64,000 bases of DNA from Rothia similimucilaginosa (GTDB lineage: Bacteria; Actinomycetota; Actinomycetes; Actinomycetales; Micrococcaceae). A program made the translations under genes and the position numbers. The notes under the pieces are model-generated. The model saw only the letters and a list, made by a program, of their open reading frames with translations. It made no database searches and was not told the DNA's origin. This document shows, piece after piece, positions 55,642 through 64,000 of the stretch; positions within the stretch are counted from its first letter, which is position 1; each line of letters begins with the position of its first letter. The stretch lies in assembly GCF_029850875.1 (NCBI RefSeq), contig NZ_JAOVAM010000002.1:124001-188000 (forward strand), in the 5' to 3' direction.

Positions 55642-56171
55642 TGCCTGAGTTTTCGAACTACCCGAGTGCGTTCGCGGTTCTTGAGGAGCAGATTTTTGCT
55701 CCCGGGTACCCCGAGCGCTTTCGCGTACGCCTTGCCGGACGCGTGGAGCAGGTGTGGTTGCCGACTGCCCAGGATAAGCCGATGTACCGTGCCGAGCTGG
55801 TGGTGGCTAAGTCGAAGCCTCTGCAGTGGTCGAGCCCGCTGGCATTGATTGGTATGCCGATTGTGGAGCCGCCCGGTGAGGATTTCGAGGAGGACTCCGA
55901 GAAGCAGTACCATCTGAACACGGCGTCTTTGGCGACCGTGGTGGTGCAGGATCCGCACGAGGTGTCTTTCCCACCCTATGCACCGTTTACTCCGGGGGAT
56001 AGGGTCATGCTCAAGTGGCAGGGCCAGCAGATGGTGCCCGGTGTACTTGCCGGTGTGCTGCTGCGCTGTTCTGGTGTGGTGTCTGTGAGGGCGCATCAGC
56101 CGGTGATTTATAACCCGCGCTATGAGATTGTGCCGCAGTTCTTTGTGGAAAAGGGAAAATATGAGCGCTGA
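55641..56171 (+). CDS. Probable OB-fold protein between DUF3710 and DUF3159 genes
   Basis: The 176-residue protein is beta-rich (RFRVRLAGRVEQVWLPTA, LATVVVQDPHEVSF, GDRVMLKWQGQQMVPGV). In related genomes this position usually holds a small OB-fold nucleic-acid-binding protein; the length here is longer and similarity is not certain by eye. It overlaps both neighbours (start TAATG, end by 11 bases), so all three are co-translated. Confidence 0.68.
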   Translation: MPEFSNYPSAFAVLEEQIFAPGYPERFRVRLAGRVEQVWLPTAQDKPMYRAELVVAKSKPLQWSSPLALIGMPIVEPPGEDFEEDSEKQYHLNTASLATVVVQDPHEVSFPPYAPFTPGDRVMLKWQGQQMVPGVLAGVLLRCSGVVSVRAHQPVIYNPRYEIVPQFFVEKGKYER

Positions 56172-56955
56172 GCAGTCTTCGACCCAGCCCAATCCGCACG
56201 CTAACCCCGCAATTAGCCCCGCAGATAACCCGGGGCAGGAGGAGAAGCAGCTGGCGCAGAGCCTGAGCGTCTCCATGGGTGCAAATATGCGCCGCACTGC
56301 TAACGGTGATGTGGATATTCTGCACGCTATTGGCGGCTGGCGCGGCCTGGTGGAATCCTCTCTGCCTGCTGTGGCGTTCCTGGCGCTGTTCACCGTGACG
56401 AAGCAACTGAACCTGTCCCTGATTGCGGCGTTGGCTGCGGCGAGCGTATTCACGCTGATTCGCCTGGTGCAGGGCTCTAAGCTGGTGAGCGCGCTGACCG
56501 GTCTGGTTGGCGTGGCAATCTGTGCGTTTGCTGCGTACCGTACCGGTAATGCGAGCGACTACTTTGTGGTCGGTTTCTGGACGAACGGCGTGTACATTCT
56601 GGCGTATCTGCTGTCGATGCTGGTGCGTTGGCCGCTGATGGGTCTGATCTTCGCGGTGATTCGCGGTGAGGCGCTGACCTGGCGTGAGAACCCGGCGCGT
56701 CTGCGCCAGTACATGTTGGCGACCTGGATTATTACCGTGCTGATGATGCTGCGCCTTGCTGTGCAGGTGCCTCTGTACTTCGCGAATAATGTGGAGGTGC
56801 TGGGCGCAACCCGCCTCATCATGGGCCTGCCGCTGTACGCTTTGGGCGTGTGGCTGGCGTGGCGTGTCTCGGCTCCCGAGGAGGCGCTGGTGAGCGAAGC
56901 CCCCGAGGCTCTGGATGCTGAAGTACCGGATCCTGAAGGCTCTGCGAACCGCTAA
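56161..56955 (+). CDS. DUF3159 family membrane protein
   Basis: The 264-residue protein has a ~50-residue soluble start then about six membrane helices (LPAVAFLALFTVTKQLNLSL, VALTGLVGVAICAFAAY-like, GVYILAYLLSMLVRWPLMGL), fitting DUF3159. Family motif RWPLMGL-FAVIRGE-WR is visible. AAGGGAAA precedes ATG 56161. Function unknown; possibly linked to envelope or DNA metabolism by its neighbours. Confidence 0.87.
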   Translation: MSAEQSSTQPNPHANPAISPADNPGQEEKQLAQSLSVSMGANMRRTANGDVDILHAIGGWRGLVESSLPAVAFLALFTVTKQLNLSLIAALAAASVFTLIRLVQGSKLVSALTGLVGVAICAFAAYRTGNASDYFVVGFWTNGVYILAYLLSMLVRWPLMGLIFAVIRGEALTWRENPARLRQYMLATWIITVLMMLRLAVQVPLYFANNVEVLGATRLIMGLPLYALGVWLAWRVSAPEEALVSEAPEALDAEVPDPEGSANR

Positions 56956-57014
56956 GGTAAGCCCGGCAACTTGTGCGCCTGAAACTTAGCGAAATAGCTT
57001 CATAAAAGTAAGCG

Positions 57015-57051
57015 AAAGCCCCGGTACCCGTATGGGTGACCGGGGCTTTTG
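57015..57051. terminator. Bidirectional terminator
   Basis: AAAGCCCCGG (57015-57024) pairs with CCGGGGCTTT (57040-57049), ACCC/GGGT extends it inward, TTTTG follows. It separates the convergent DUF3159 and trkA genes. Confidence 0.92.
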
Positions 57052-57076
57052 TCCCCTCAAACCTGTGCCTCCTCAA

Positions 57077-57096
57077 TTTTTTTTTGGGGGGGGGGG
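57077..57096. repeat. Composite homopolymer T9-G11
   Basis: Nine T (57077-57085) run directly into eleven G (57086-57096), intergenic beyond both convergent genes. It is the longest G-run in the window and prone to slippage or sequencing error. Confidence 0.9.
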
Positions 57097-57132
57097 AGAG
57101 AACCACGCCTCGCAACGCTTATGCGATCAGGG

Positions 57133-57786
57133 CTATGCGAACAGCGCGCGGATCTGATCCTCACCGGCAATGGTTGTGATGAAGAACAGCTCGTCACCGC
57201 CCTCAATCGCTACATCCGCACTGGGCGGAATCGGCGTACCGTCACGCAGAATCGCGGTGAGCACCGTATCGACGGGCCACTGCACGTGGTCCACACGGTA
57301 ACCGATGACAGGGTGATCATCCGGCACAGTGTACTCGGCAAGGGTCGCGCCGCCAGCCTGCAGGGTCAGCAGACGCACCACATCGCCGACTTCCACGGCT
57401 TCCTCGACGAGGGCGGTCATCAGGCGCGGGGTGGACACGGCAACGTCCACGCCCCAGGAGTCATCAAAAAGCCACTCATTACGTGGGTTGTTTACACGAG
57501 CCACGGTGCGGGGCACACCAAACTCACTACGAGCCAGCAGGGACACCATCAGGTTTGCCTTGTCGTCACCGGTTGCGGCAACGACCACGTCCGCCTTGTT
57601 CGGGTGCACCTGGCGCAACACGGACAGCTCGCAGGCATCACCAATATGCCAGCGCACGCCGGGCAGATCGGCACGCTTCTTGGCTTCGGGCTTGGAGTCG
57701 ATGATGGTCACGTCGTGGCTGTTCATCATGAGCTCTTTGGCGATGGAGGCGCCCACGGAACCGGCACCAACAATAAGGACCTTCAC
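57133..57786 (-). CDS. TrkA/RCK potassium-uptake regulatory protein (second of pair)
   Basis: The 217-residue protein has an RCK N-domain (KVLIVGAGSVGASIAKELMM with GxGxxG, IIDSKPEAKKRADLPG) that binds NAD(H) or nucleotides and a TrkA-C domain (TLAEYTVPDDHPVIGYRVDH). It gates a potassium transporter. GTG 57786 lies one base after the stop of the upstream RCK gene, so the pair is coupled. Confidence 0.92.
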   Translation of the reverse strand: MKVLIVGAGSVGASIAKELMMNSHDVTIIDSKPEAKKRADLPGVRWHIGDACELSVLRQVHPNKADVVVAATGDDKANLMVSLLARSEFGVPRTVARVNNPRNEWLFDDSWGVDVAVSTPRLMTALVEEAVEVGDVVRLLTLQAGGATLAEYTVPDDHPVIGYRVDHVQWPVDTVLTAILRDGTPIPPSADVAIEGGDELFFITTIAGEDQIRALFA

Positions 57787-58653
57787 TTACTTTTTACCTT
57801 TCGAGGAGTCACGATGGCGGCCGATGAGCTCCACGGGATCGGGTAGCTCCAGGGGAGCGTCACCGATGTGGAATTCATGTTCGACAACGAGGCGGTTGTT
57901 GTGCTTCTGCTCGGCGGGTTTCTTCGGGGCGTGGGGATGCTTGCTGCGTCCCGAGGCGGGGGTGTACTCCGCCTCCACTTCTTTGTCTTCAACGCGCGGC
58001 GGGCGGGAGAGGATGCGGGTTACGTCCGCAACGTCGTCGGTGTGCATCATCACGTGCACGCTATCACCCTGCTGGTAGGCAGTATCAGGGCGGGGGAGCA
58101 TACCCTCACCGAAGCGGGTGACGTAGGCGATGCGCACCCCGGCGGCACTTTCGATGCTGGTCAGGGCGTGGCCTGCCCAACCGTCGTTGAGCGGAATTTC
58201 GGTGAGCATGAGGCGACCCGAGGGTTCACGGAAATCACCCTTGAGCGCCTGCTCGGGCAGCAGACGGCGCAGCACCTGGTCGGTAGACCAGCGCACCGAA
58301 GCGACCGTGGGAATGCCCATGCGCTGGAAGAACTCGGCGCGGTTTGGGTCGTACACACGCGCCACAACGTTCTTTACCTTGAACATTTCGCGTGCCACAC
58401 GGGCGGCAATAATATTCGAGTTATCGCCCGATGAGACGGCGGCAAAAGCGTACGCCTCGGTAATACCGGCACGCTTGAGGGTGTCCTCATCGAAGCCAAC
58501 ACCGGTCACCAGACGGCCTTCAAAGCCCTTACGCAGCGGCTGGAAAGCGCGTTCGTCCTGGTCAATGACGGCGACCGTATGCCCCGAAGCTTCCAGAGTG
58601 CGCGCCAACATGACGCCCACGCGCCCGGCGCCCATAATGACGAAGTGAGGCAT
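57787..58653 (-). CDS. TrkA/RCK potassium-uptake regulatory protein (first of pair)
   Basis: The 288-residue protein has the RCK N-domain (HFVIMGAGRVGVMLARTLE, AVIDQDERAFQPL) and a TrkA-C domain (LTEIPLNDGWAGHALTSIES), plus a ~75-residue charged C-terminal tail not in its partner. GGAGGG precedes ATG 58653 (complement). Divergent from the KimA-like permease gene; together they are a likely K+ import module. Confidence 0.91.
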   Translation of the reverse strand: MPHFVIMGAGRVGVMLARTLEASGHTVAVIDQDERAFQPLRKGFEGRLVTGVGFDEDTLKRAGITEAYAFAAVSSGDNSNIIAARVAREMFKVKNVVARVYDPNRAEFFQRMGIPTVASVRWSTDQVLRRLLPEQALKGDFREPSGRLMLTEIPLNDGWAGHALTSIESAAGVRIAYVTRFGEGMLPRPDTAYQQGDSVHVMMHTDDVADVTRILSRPPRVEDKEVEAEYTPASGRSKHPHAPKKPAEQKHNNRLVVEHEFHIGDAPLELPDPVELIGRHRDSSKGKK

Positions 58654-58827
58654 ACAACCCTCCGAATGTGTTGATGTTTTGTGTCGATAAGGCGTTACCG
58701 CCTACCTCTACCAGTGTAATGGGCGGGTGAGGTTCCGCGCCGATGCTCCGTGATATTCCGCTCGCCATGCCCACTATTCGGCTGAATAAAATTGAGCTTT
58801 GAAGCTGCGACCTATAGCCTTAACAGC

Positions 58828-60984
58828 GTGAAGAATCGTTGGGATAAGATGCGCATCGCCCTGACCGGCAGGCCGGTCAGCACGCGAAATCTTTCGGCTG
58901 TTAACCTGCCGAAGCGTTACGCTCTGCCTCTTTTCGGCACCGACGGTATCTCCTCGGTCGCCTACGCTGCCGACCAGATGATTCTGACCCTTGCCGCTGC
59001 GGGTGCCTCTGCGCTCGCTTTTTCGCCCTGGATTGGTTTGGGCGTAGCGATGGTGGGTCTGCTGGTGATTGGTACCTACCGGTACAACATTAACCAGATT
59101 GCCTCCGAGGGCGATATTCAGCTGGTGCACCACAAGCTGGGTGCGCTACCCTCGATTGTGATGGGCGCATCCTCGCTGATGGACTATATGCTCACGGTGG
59201 CGGTTTCGATGTCTTCGGCGTCCTCGTTTTTGGTGGCGCTGTACCCGCAGATTCAGGATTGGCGCACCCTCATTGCGGTGCTGCTCATTGTTGCTCTGAC
59301 GCTGTTTGCGTTGCGCGGTGTGCAATTGCTGGGAAAGATTGCGTACTGGCCGTTGTACGTTTTCTTGGCGTTGTTGGGGGTCACCCTCATTGTGGGTTGG
59401 ATTCGTGCCGCCACGGGTACTCTGCCGCTGGCTGAATCGGCTACCTACGTGATTGCCCCCGAATACCACGATTATGCCCTGGAAGGGCTGGCGCTGGTAT
59501 TGCTTCTGGCGCGTTCTTTCTCCGCAGGTGTGGTGGCGTTCTCGGGTGTTTCTACGATCTCTAATTCTGTGAAGTATTTCCGCCGCCCGAAGAAATATAA
59601 TGCGGCGGTCACCATGATGCTGATGGGCGTGATTACCTCGGTCCTGCTGGTGAGCCTGCTCGGTTTTGCGGCGGCAACCCGTGTGCACATGGTGCACGAT
59701 ACGACCCGTTTTTTGTTCATTGACGGGCACACGCCAGGGGAGTACTTCCACCAGAAGCCGGCGCTGTATCAAGTGGCTTTGGCGATTTATCAGGGTGTTC
59801 CGTTCTTCGCGCAGTTGCTGGTGTTTGCCACGGTGGGCGTGCTGATTATCGCCTCGCTGACTGCGTTTACGGGATTCCCGATGATTGCCTCGTCCCTGGC
59901 TGATTACCAGTACCTGCCGGTCTTCTTCCGCAGCGTGGAATCACGCGGGCTGTACGCGAATGGTGTGCTGGCGCTGTCGGCATTCTCAATTTTCCTCACC
60001 ACCATTTTCGGTTCGGATGTGTACTCGCTGATTCAGCTGTACATTGTGGGCATGTGCCTGTCCATGGTGATGGTGCAGCTGGCGGTGGTGCGCTACCGCA
60101 TACGCCTGCTGCGTATTACTCTCGCGCAGATACCGCGCCGCGCCCTGATTCGTGATATTGCTGTCTCTGCGGTGGGAGTGGTCGTGACCGCCGTGGTGCT
60201 GGTCATCGTCGTGGTGACGAAGTTTGCCGCCGGTGCGTGGCTTTCCCTTGGAATGATTGCCCTGATGGTTGGAGGTATGGTTGTGACTCGCCGCCATTAT
60301 GATGCGGTGGATGCCGCCCTGGACGTCCCCCTGAACGCCGAATCCGTTGCGGATGTGGCAGCCCTGCCTTCGCGTGTGCACGCCATCGTGTACGTGGAGC
60401 GTGTGCGCCGCCCGGCGGTTCGTGCCCTCTCCTATGCACGTGCCGGTCGCCCCTCCACGATTGAGGCGCTAACGGTCAACAACGACCGCGCTGCCCTGGA
60501 GATCGTGAAGAAGCGCTGGTACGCTCTCGGTATTCCGGTGCCGCTGTCGGTCATTGACTCGCCGTACCGTGACACGGTGGATGCTGTCGTCTCGTATATT
60601 CGCCGCCGCCGCAAGAAGTCACCCCGCGATATTTTGGTGGTGTACCTGCCGGAATTCGTGGTGAAGCACTGGTGGCAGCGGCTTCTGCACCGCCGCACGG
60701 TGCGTCTCCTCAAGCGGGCGCTTCTGCACGAGCCGGGCGTTATGACGGCCACCGTGCCCTGGGCGATGCATGAGGATGAGGTGTATGATGAGAATTTTGA
60801 TCAGCGTTTACAAAGCGAAGAATCAACGGTAGAAGCAGAGCCCCCAACGGCATCTGTTGCCCCGAAGATTACTCGTTCTGCCGGTGGCGGCCGTGAACTG
60901 ATTCAGAGCAACCGCCACGCGGTGTACCGCGGCCGCCTGCACGAGGCGGACGCGGTGGCGAGCGAGAAGAAACGCCAGCCGTAA
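58828..60984 (+). CDS. APC-superfamily permease, KimA/KUP-like potassium importer
   Basis: The ~718-residue protein has twelve membrane helices (ALPLFGTDGISSVAYAADQM near the start matches KimA-type motifs, then GTYRYNINQIASEGDIQLVH) and a ~220-residue cytoplasmic C-domain, the layout of B. subtilis KimA. Its place beside two TrkA/RCK genes supports potassium transport; an amino-acid APC transporter is the alternative. The start is uncertain: TTG 58792, GTG 58828 and ATG 58849 are all in frame without a clear ribosome site; a TAAAAT at 58785-58790 favours a start further right, so GTG 58828 is given. Confidence 0.85.
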   Translation: MKNRWDKMRIALTGRPVSTRNLSAVNLPKRYALPLFGTDGISSVAYAADQMILTLAAAGASALAFSPWIGLGVAMVGLLVIGTYRYNINQIASEGDIQLVHHKLGALPSIVMGASSLMDYMLTVAVSMSSASSFLVALYPQIQDWRTLIAVLLIVALTLFALRGVQLLGKIAYWPLYVFLALLGVTLIVGWIRAATGTLPLAESATYVIAPEYHDYALEGLALVLLLARSFSAGVVAFSGVSTISNSVKYFRRPKKYNAAVTMMLMGVITSVLLVSLLGFAAATRVHMVHDTTRFLFIDGHTPGEYFHQKPALYQVALAIYQGVPFFAQLLVFATVGVLIIASLTAFTGFPMIASSLADYQYLPVFFRSVESRGLYANGVLALSAFSIFLTTIFGSDVYSLIQLYIVGMCLSMVMVQLAVVRYRIRLLRITLAQIPRRALIRDIAVSAVGVVVTAVVLVIVVVTKFAAGAWLSLGMIALMVGGMVVTRRHYDAVDAALDVPLNAESVADVAALPSRVHAIVYVERVRRPAVRALSYARAGRPSTIEALTVNNDRAALEIVKKRWYALGIPVPLSVIDSPYRDTVDAVVSYIRRRRKKSPRDILVVYLPEFVVKHWWQRLLHRRTVRLLKRALLHEPGVMTATVPWAMHEDEVYDENFDQRLQSEESTVEAEPPTASVAPKITRSAGGGRELIQSNRHAVYRGRLHEADAVASEKKRQP

Positions 60985-61187
60985 TAATCGCCTGGTGCCT
61001 AGAAATAATTGCCCAGCGCCCTGCCCGGTCAATTGCCCTGCAACTTTGCTTGAACACCCCGTATAACGCCTGGACTTTGCCTTTTGCAATGGATGAGGCA
61101 CCCCTTGCGGGGGCGTCGGAACCGGAGCGAAGGCACAATCGGGTGTAAAATAGTTCACATTAAGTGATTCTTTTAGGAGACAATGCT

Positions 61188-62825
61188 GTGACCCACACTG
61201 CTACCACGCCTGCCGCCTCCAACAACGTAGACGGATACAGCGTCGGGCAGACCCTCACCGTCACCTGTGAGGCGCCCGCGCACGGCGGCGCCTTCGTAGC
61301 GCGTACCGAACAGGGCGTCATCTTCGTGCGTCACGGCATCGTCGGCGAACAGGCAGAAGTGCGCATCACCGCAATCGGCCCCAAGCGCCGCTTCTACTTC
61401 GCAGACGTCATCTCCGTATCCGTACCCTCCCTGGAACGCCGCCCCCACCCCTGGATTCAGGCGGATGCGCTCGCCACCGAAGAGGAACGCGCCACAGCAA
61501 CCGGCGTACCCGAACTGCTCGGCGGCATGGAATATGGCCACATCAGCCTGGCCGAGCAGCGACACTACAAGACCGATATTGTCCGCACCCAAATCAACCG
61601 GCTGGGCGGCCTGCCCCTCGAATCACCCCTGCTGACCAACCTCATCGTTGAAGAGCTACCCCTGCGCGGTAACAACGAAGGCCTGTCCTGGCGTACCCGC
61701 GTGCGCTACAACGTGACCAAGGTCCGCACCCAGCCCAGCGACCAGAAGAACAGCGGCAAGAAGAACCCCGCCGTCACCTGGCGCGTCAGCATGCACCCCT
61801 ACCGCGCCTCCCAGCCCGTACCGGTCGTAGACTTTCCCCTCGCCGCACCCGAACTGCGTAACCTGGAGCTTGAGCGGCTGAACCTGCGCGGCGTAGGCGA
61901 AGTCGAGGCAACCGTCTCCTCCCGAGGCAGGATTCTTCTGCAGTTCATCGTTGACCCGCGTTTCTCCATCGAAGAAGTCGCCAAGGACATCGAACAGCAG
62001 GCATCCGACGCCTGGGGACTGCTCGCCAAGCGCAAGATCTCCCTTTTCTTCACCCCGCAGTCCACCTCGAATGGCAAGCCCAAGCGCCGCCGCCCCGGCT
62101 CCGCCCACAGCCCCTACCGCCGCGTACCCGAAGGCGACCAGCTGCTCGGCGCGGGCCTGCGCTCCGTCACCGAAGAAGTCACCTTCGGCTCCCGCCGATT
62201 CAGCTACCAGGTGTCTGCCGGCGGCTTCTGGCAGATTCACCGCGCCGCCCCCTCCACCATGGTCGGAGCCATGCTCAACATGCTCCGCCCGCAGGAAGGC
62301 GAATGCACCCTCGACCTGTACGCCGGTGCGGGCCTGTTCACCGCCGCACTCGCAGATGCCGTGGGTGCGACGGGTACCGTCATCAGCATTGAGGGTTCCC
62401 CGGTGACCCATAAGGATGCCCGCTCGAACTTCGCGCCTGATGGTTGTTCTCGCACGGAAAACTCTGCGGACACCCGTATTGAGGTGATTCGTGGCGACGT
62501 GGCACGCCACCTGGTCGATTTGAAGACCGCCCTTGAGTTTGGTGAAATCCCCGCTATTGATGCGGTGGTCCTTGATCCATCCCGTGAGGGTGCGAACCGA
62601 ACCACCCTGGAACGCCTGGATGCGCTGGACCCCAAACGTATTCTGTACGTGGCATGTGACCCGGCATCCCTGGGGCGTGACACCGGTATTTTGCGTGAGC
62701 TGGGTTGGGACATGGTGCAGCTTCGGGCCTTTGATATGTACCCGAATACGCATCATGTGGAGTCGGTGGTGCTTTTTGAGCGTGCCCCGGCGAAGCCTCG
62801 TCCGCGCCGCCGCCGCACCACGTAG
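61188..62825 (+). CDS. RNA (uracil-5-)-methyltransferase, TrmA/RlmCD family
   Basis: The 545-residue enzyme has an N-terminal TRAM-like domain (GQTLTVTCEAPAHGGAFVAR), the AdoMet loop LDLYAGAGLFTAAL (about 376-389), DPSREGAN and the catalytic Cys in VACDPASLGRD (about 490). It methylates U to m5U in rRNA or tRNA. There is no CxxxCxxC Fe-S motif near the N-terminus, unlike RlmD. GTG 61188 has AGGAG nine bases upstream; a frame opening at 61164 is not supported. Found between the potassium permease gene and dxs, as in related actinobacteria. Confidence 0.92.
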   Translation: MTHTATTPAASNNVDGYSVGQTLTVTCEAPAHGGAFVARTEQGVIFVRHGIVGEQAEVRITAIGPKRRFYFADVISVSVPSLERRPHPWIQADALATEEERATATGVPELLGGMEYGHISLAEQRHYKTDIVRTQINRLGGLPLESPLLTNLIVEELPLRGNNEGLSWRTRVRYNVTKVRTQPSDQKNSGKKNPAVTWRVSMHPYRASQPVPVVDFPLAAPELRNLELERLNLRGVGEVEATVSSRGRILLQFIVDPRFSIEEVAKDIEQQASDAWGLLAKRKISLFFTPQSTSNGKPKRRRPGSAHSPYRRVPEGDQLLGAGLRSVTEEVTFGSRRFSYQVSAGGFWQIHRAAPSTMVGAMLNMLRPQEGECTLDLYAGAGLFTAALADAVGATGTVISIEGSPVTHKDARSNFAPDGCSRTENSADTRIEVIRGDVARHLVDLKTALEFGEIPAIDAVVLDPSREGANRTTLERLDALDPKRILYVACDPASLGRDTGILRELGWDMVQLRAFDMYPNTHHVESVVLFERAPAKPRPRRRRTT

Positions 62826-63050
62826 CGTGCAACTAGTTGCCGTTACAAAGAAGCACATAATTGCTGTGTTGGGCGGGTTGGGCTGTTCACCAGCCTACCC
62901 ACTAGGGGTTATTTCAGGCTGTTTTCGCTCAATCCGGTGCGTCTTGCTCTGCGGGAGCATAAATCTGCTTTTTGGCACTGTAAACGGTAGAATCATTGAA
63001 GAACCAACGCACGGAATGAGCCGTGCCCCAACCTTGAGGAGTGTGGGTGT

Positions 63051-64000
63051 ATGTCCGCTGAAAACGCATTGCCGCAGGAGGAGACCCCGAATAGCGCCCC
63101 CGGTGGCGCACCCACCGCTGACTACAGCATTGGCGATGGTGCCACTGCCAAGTTGCTCCCGGGTATTCAGTCCCCGGCAGACCTGCAGAACCTCAGCTAC
63201 GAGCAGTTGGAGGAGCTCTCTAAGGAAATTCGCCAGTTCATCGTGACGAATGTGTCGGCAACCGGTGGTCACCTGGGTCCGAACCTGGGCGTTGTGGAGC
63301 TGACTCTCGGCATTCACCGTGTCTTCGAATCTCCTAAGGACAATATTCTTTTCGACACCGGCCACCAGTCCTATGTGCATAAGCTGGTGACTGGTCGTCA
63401 CGCGTTTAAGACTCTGCGTCAGAAGGGAGGCCTGTCGGGTTATCCGGATCGCGACGAATCTAAACACGATATTATTGCTTCTTCGCACGCCTCCAGCTCG
63501 ATTTCGTGGGCTGACGGTATTTCTCGCGCGCATAAACTTAACGGCGAAGATGACCGCTACACCGTGGTTCTCATTGGCGACGGCGCGCTGACCGGTGGCA
63601 TGGCGTGGGAGGCTGTAAACAATATTGCTGCCGACCGCACCCGCAAGGTCGTGATTGTGGTCAACGATAACGGCCGCTCCTACGCGCCGACTATTGGCGG
63701 TTTCGCAAACCAGCTGTCTGAGCTCAAGCACGGTGTGCAGCAGCAGGTGGATCGCGTGCGCCTTGACCACCGCTACGACAACGCCCTGGATGCTGTGCGT
63801 ATCGGTCTACAGCGTGGCGGTCCCGTCGGTCAGATGGTGTACCGCGGTCTGCACGGCATGAAGGCGGGCATTAAGGACGTTGTCGTACCTAAGGGTATTT
63901 TTGAAGACCTGGGCATGAAGTACGTGGGCCCCATTGACGGCCACGACCAGCAGGCTGTGGAGAACGCACTGACCGCGGCGAAGAACTACGCCGGCCCGGT
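63051..64000 (+). CDS. dxs: 1-deoxy-D-xylulose-5-phosphate synthase (3' end outside window)
   Basis: DXS makes DXP from pyruvate and glyceraldehyde-3-phosphate, the entry to the MEP isoprenoid pathway. The visible 316 codons hold the N-terminal thiamine-diphosphate domain: [32 protein letters not shown], the [13 protein letters not shown] cofactor motif and [18 protein letters not shown] lies upstream of ATG 63051. The first ~35 residues are an unconserved acidic tail. The 62826-63050 leader has a TAGAAT box near 62988 but no riboswitch I can recognise. Confidence 0.96.
   Translation, partial: MSAENALPQEETPNSAPGGAPTADYSIGDGATAKLLPGIQSPADLQNLSYEQLEELSKEIRQFIVTNVSATGGHLGPNLGVVELTLGIHRVFESPKDNILFDTGHQSYVHKLVTGRHAFKTLRQKGGLSGYPDRDESKHDIIASSHASSSISWADGISRAHKLNGEDDRYTVVLIGDGALTGGMAWEAVNNIAADRTRKVVIVVNDNGRSYAPTIGGFANQLSELKHGVQQQVDRVRLDHRYDNALDAVRIGLQRGGPVGQMVYRGLHGMKAGIKDVVVPKGIFEDLGMKYVGPIDGHDQQAVENALTAAKNYAGP

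Noticed and set aside
62826-63050. Thiamine riboswitch upstream of dxs
   Set aside because: No TPP-riboswitch core (such as the CUGAGA motif) is present.
62533-63246. Plus-strand frame between the RNA methyltransferase and dxs
   Set aside because: It overlaps both genes in another frame; both have full motifs.

Overview
This window looks like chromosomal core sequence from a high-GC Gram-positive bacterium (phylum Actinomycetota), most likely a member of the Micrococcaceae close to Rothia. The evidence is moderately high GC content, a NucS-type mismatch endonuclease, the actinobacterial markers SepH and the DUF3039, DUF3159, DUF3710, DUF4193, DUF5998 and DUF2017 families, a fused CydDC exporter, and frequent GTG/TTG starts. 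The genus is an inference from overall gene content.

Layout: 1-4.8 kb is the end of a cell-surface polysaccharide cluster (a truncated tandem glycosyltransferase, a CapD/PglF-type nucleotide-sugar dehydratase and a WbpL/WecA-type initiating phosphosugar transferase). From 4.8 to 13 kb lies the complete F1Fo ATP synthase operon (two small membrane proteins, then atpB-E-F-H-A-G-D-C). From 13 to 17 kb are nucS, a zinc-ribbon-like protein, an alpha/beta hydrolase and an AI-2E/PerM transporter. From 17 to 24 kb are a thioredoxin-like/TPR protein, an ABC exporter pair, a DUF3039 protein, an SF2 helicase and a frame-split secreted protein. From 24 to 31 kb are NAD salvage genes (pncA, pncB), then clpS, a DUF2017 protein, murI, a metallo-beta-lactamase-fold hydrolase, rph and rdgB. 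After an unknown membrane protein comes topoisomerase IV subunit B (parE, 33-35 kb).

From 35.6 to 47 kb is a respiratory and export block: cydAB, then a lipoprotein, a membrane-fusion adaptor and a MacB-like ABC protein, then a fused cydDC. ParC is on the opposite strand at 47.4-49.9 kb, next to a decayed TauE/SafE transporter fragment. From 50 to 57 kb are a DUF5998 protein, a phosphodiesterase-like phosphatase, sepH, a DUF4193 protein, dut, a DUF3710 protein, an OB-fold-like protein and a DUF3159 membrane protein. From 57 to 61 kb is a potassium-uptake module (two TrkA/RCK proteins and a KimA-like permease). The window ends with a TrmA/RlmCD-type RNA methyltransferase and the start of dxs, which runs off the end.

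I found no insertion sequence, prophage, CRISPR array, tRNA or rRNA. The most notable signals are small-scale. The end of one gene, including its stop codon, is tandemly repeated. A secreted protein is split in frame at a poly-C tract. A transporter pseudogene abuts parC. Short degenerate tandem repeats and G/C homopolymer tracts recur in the intergenic DNA.
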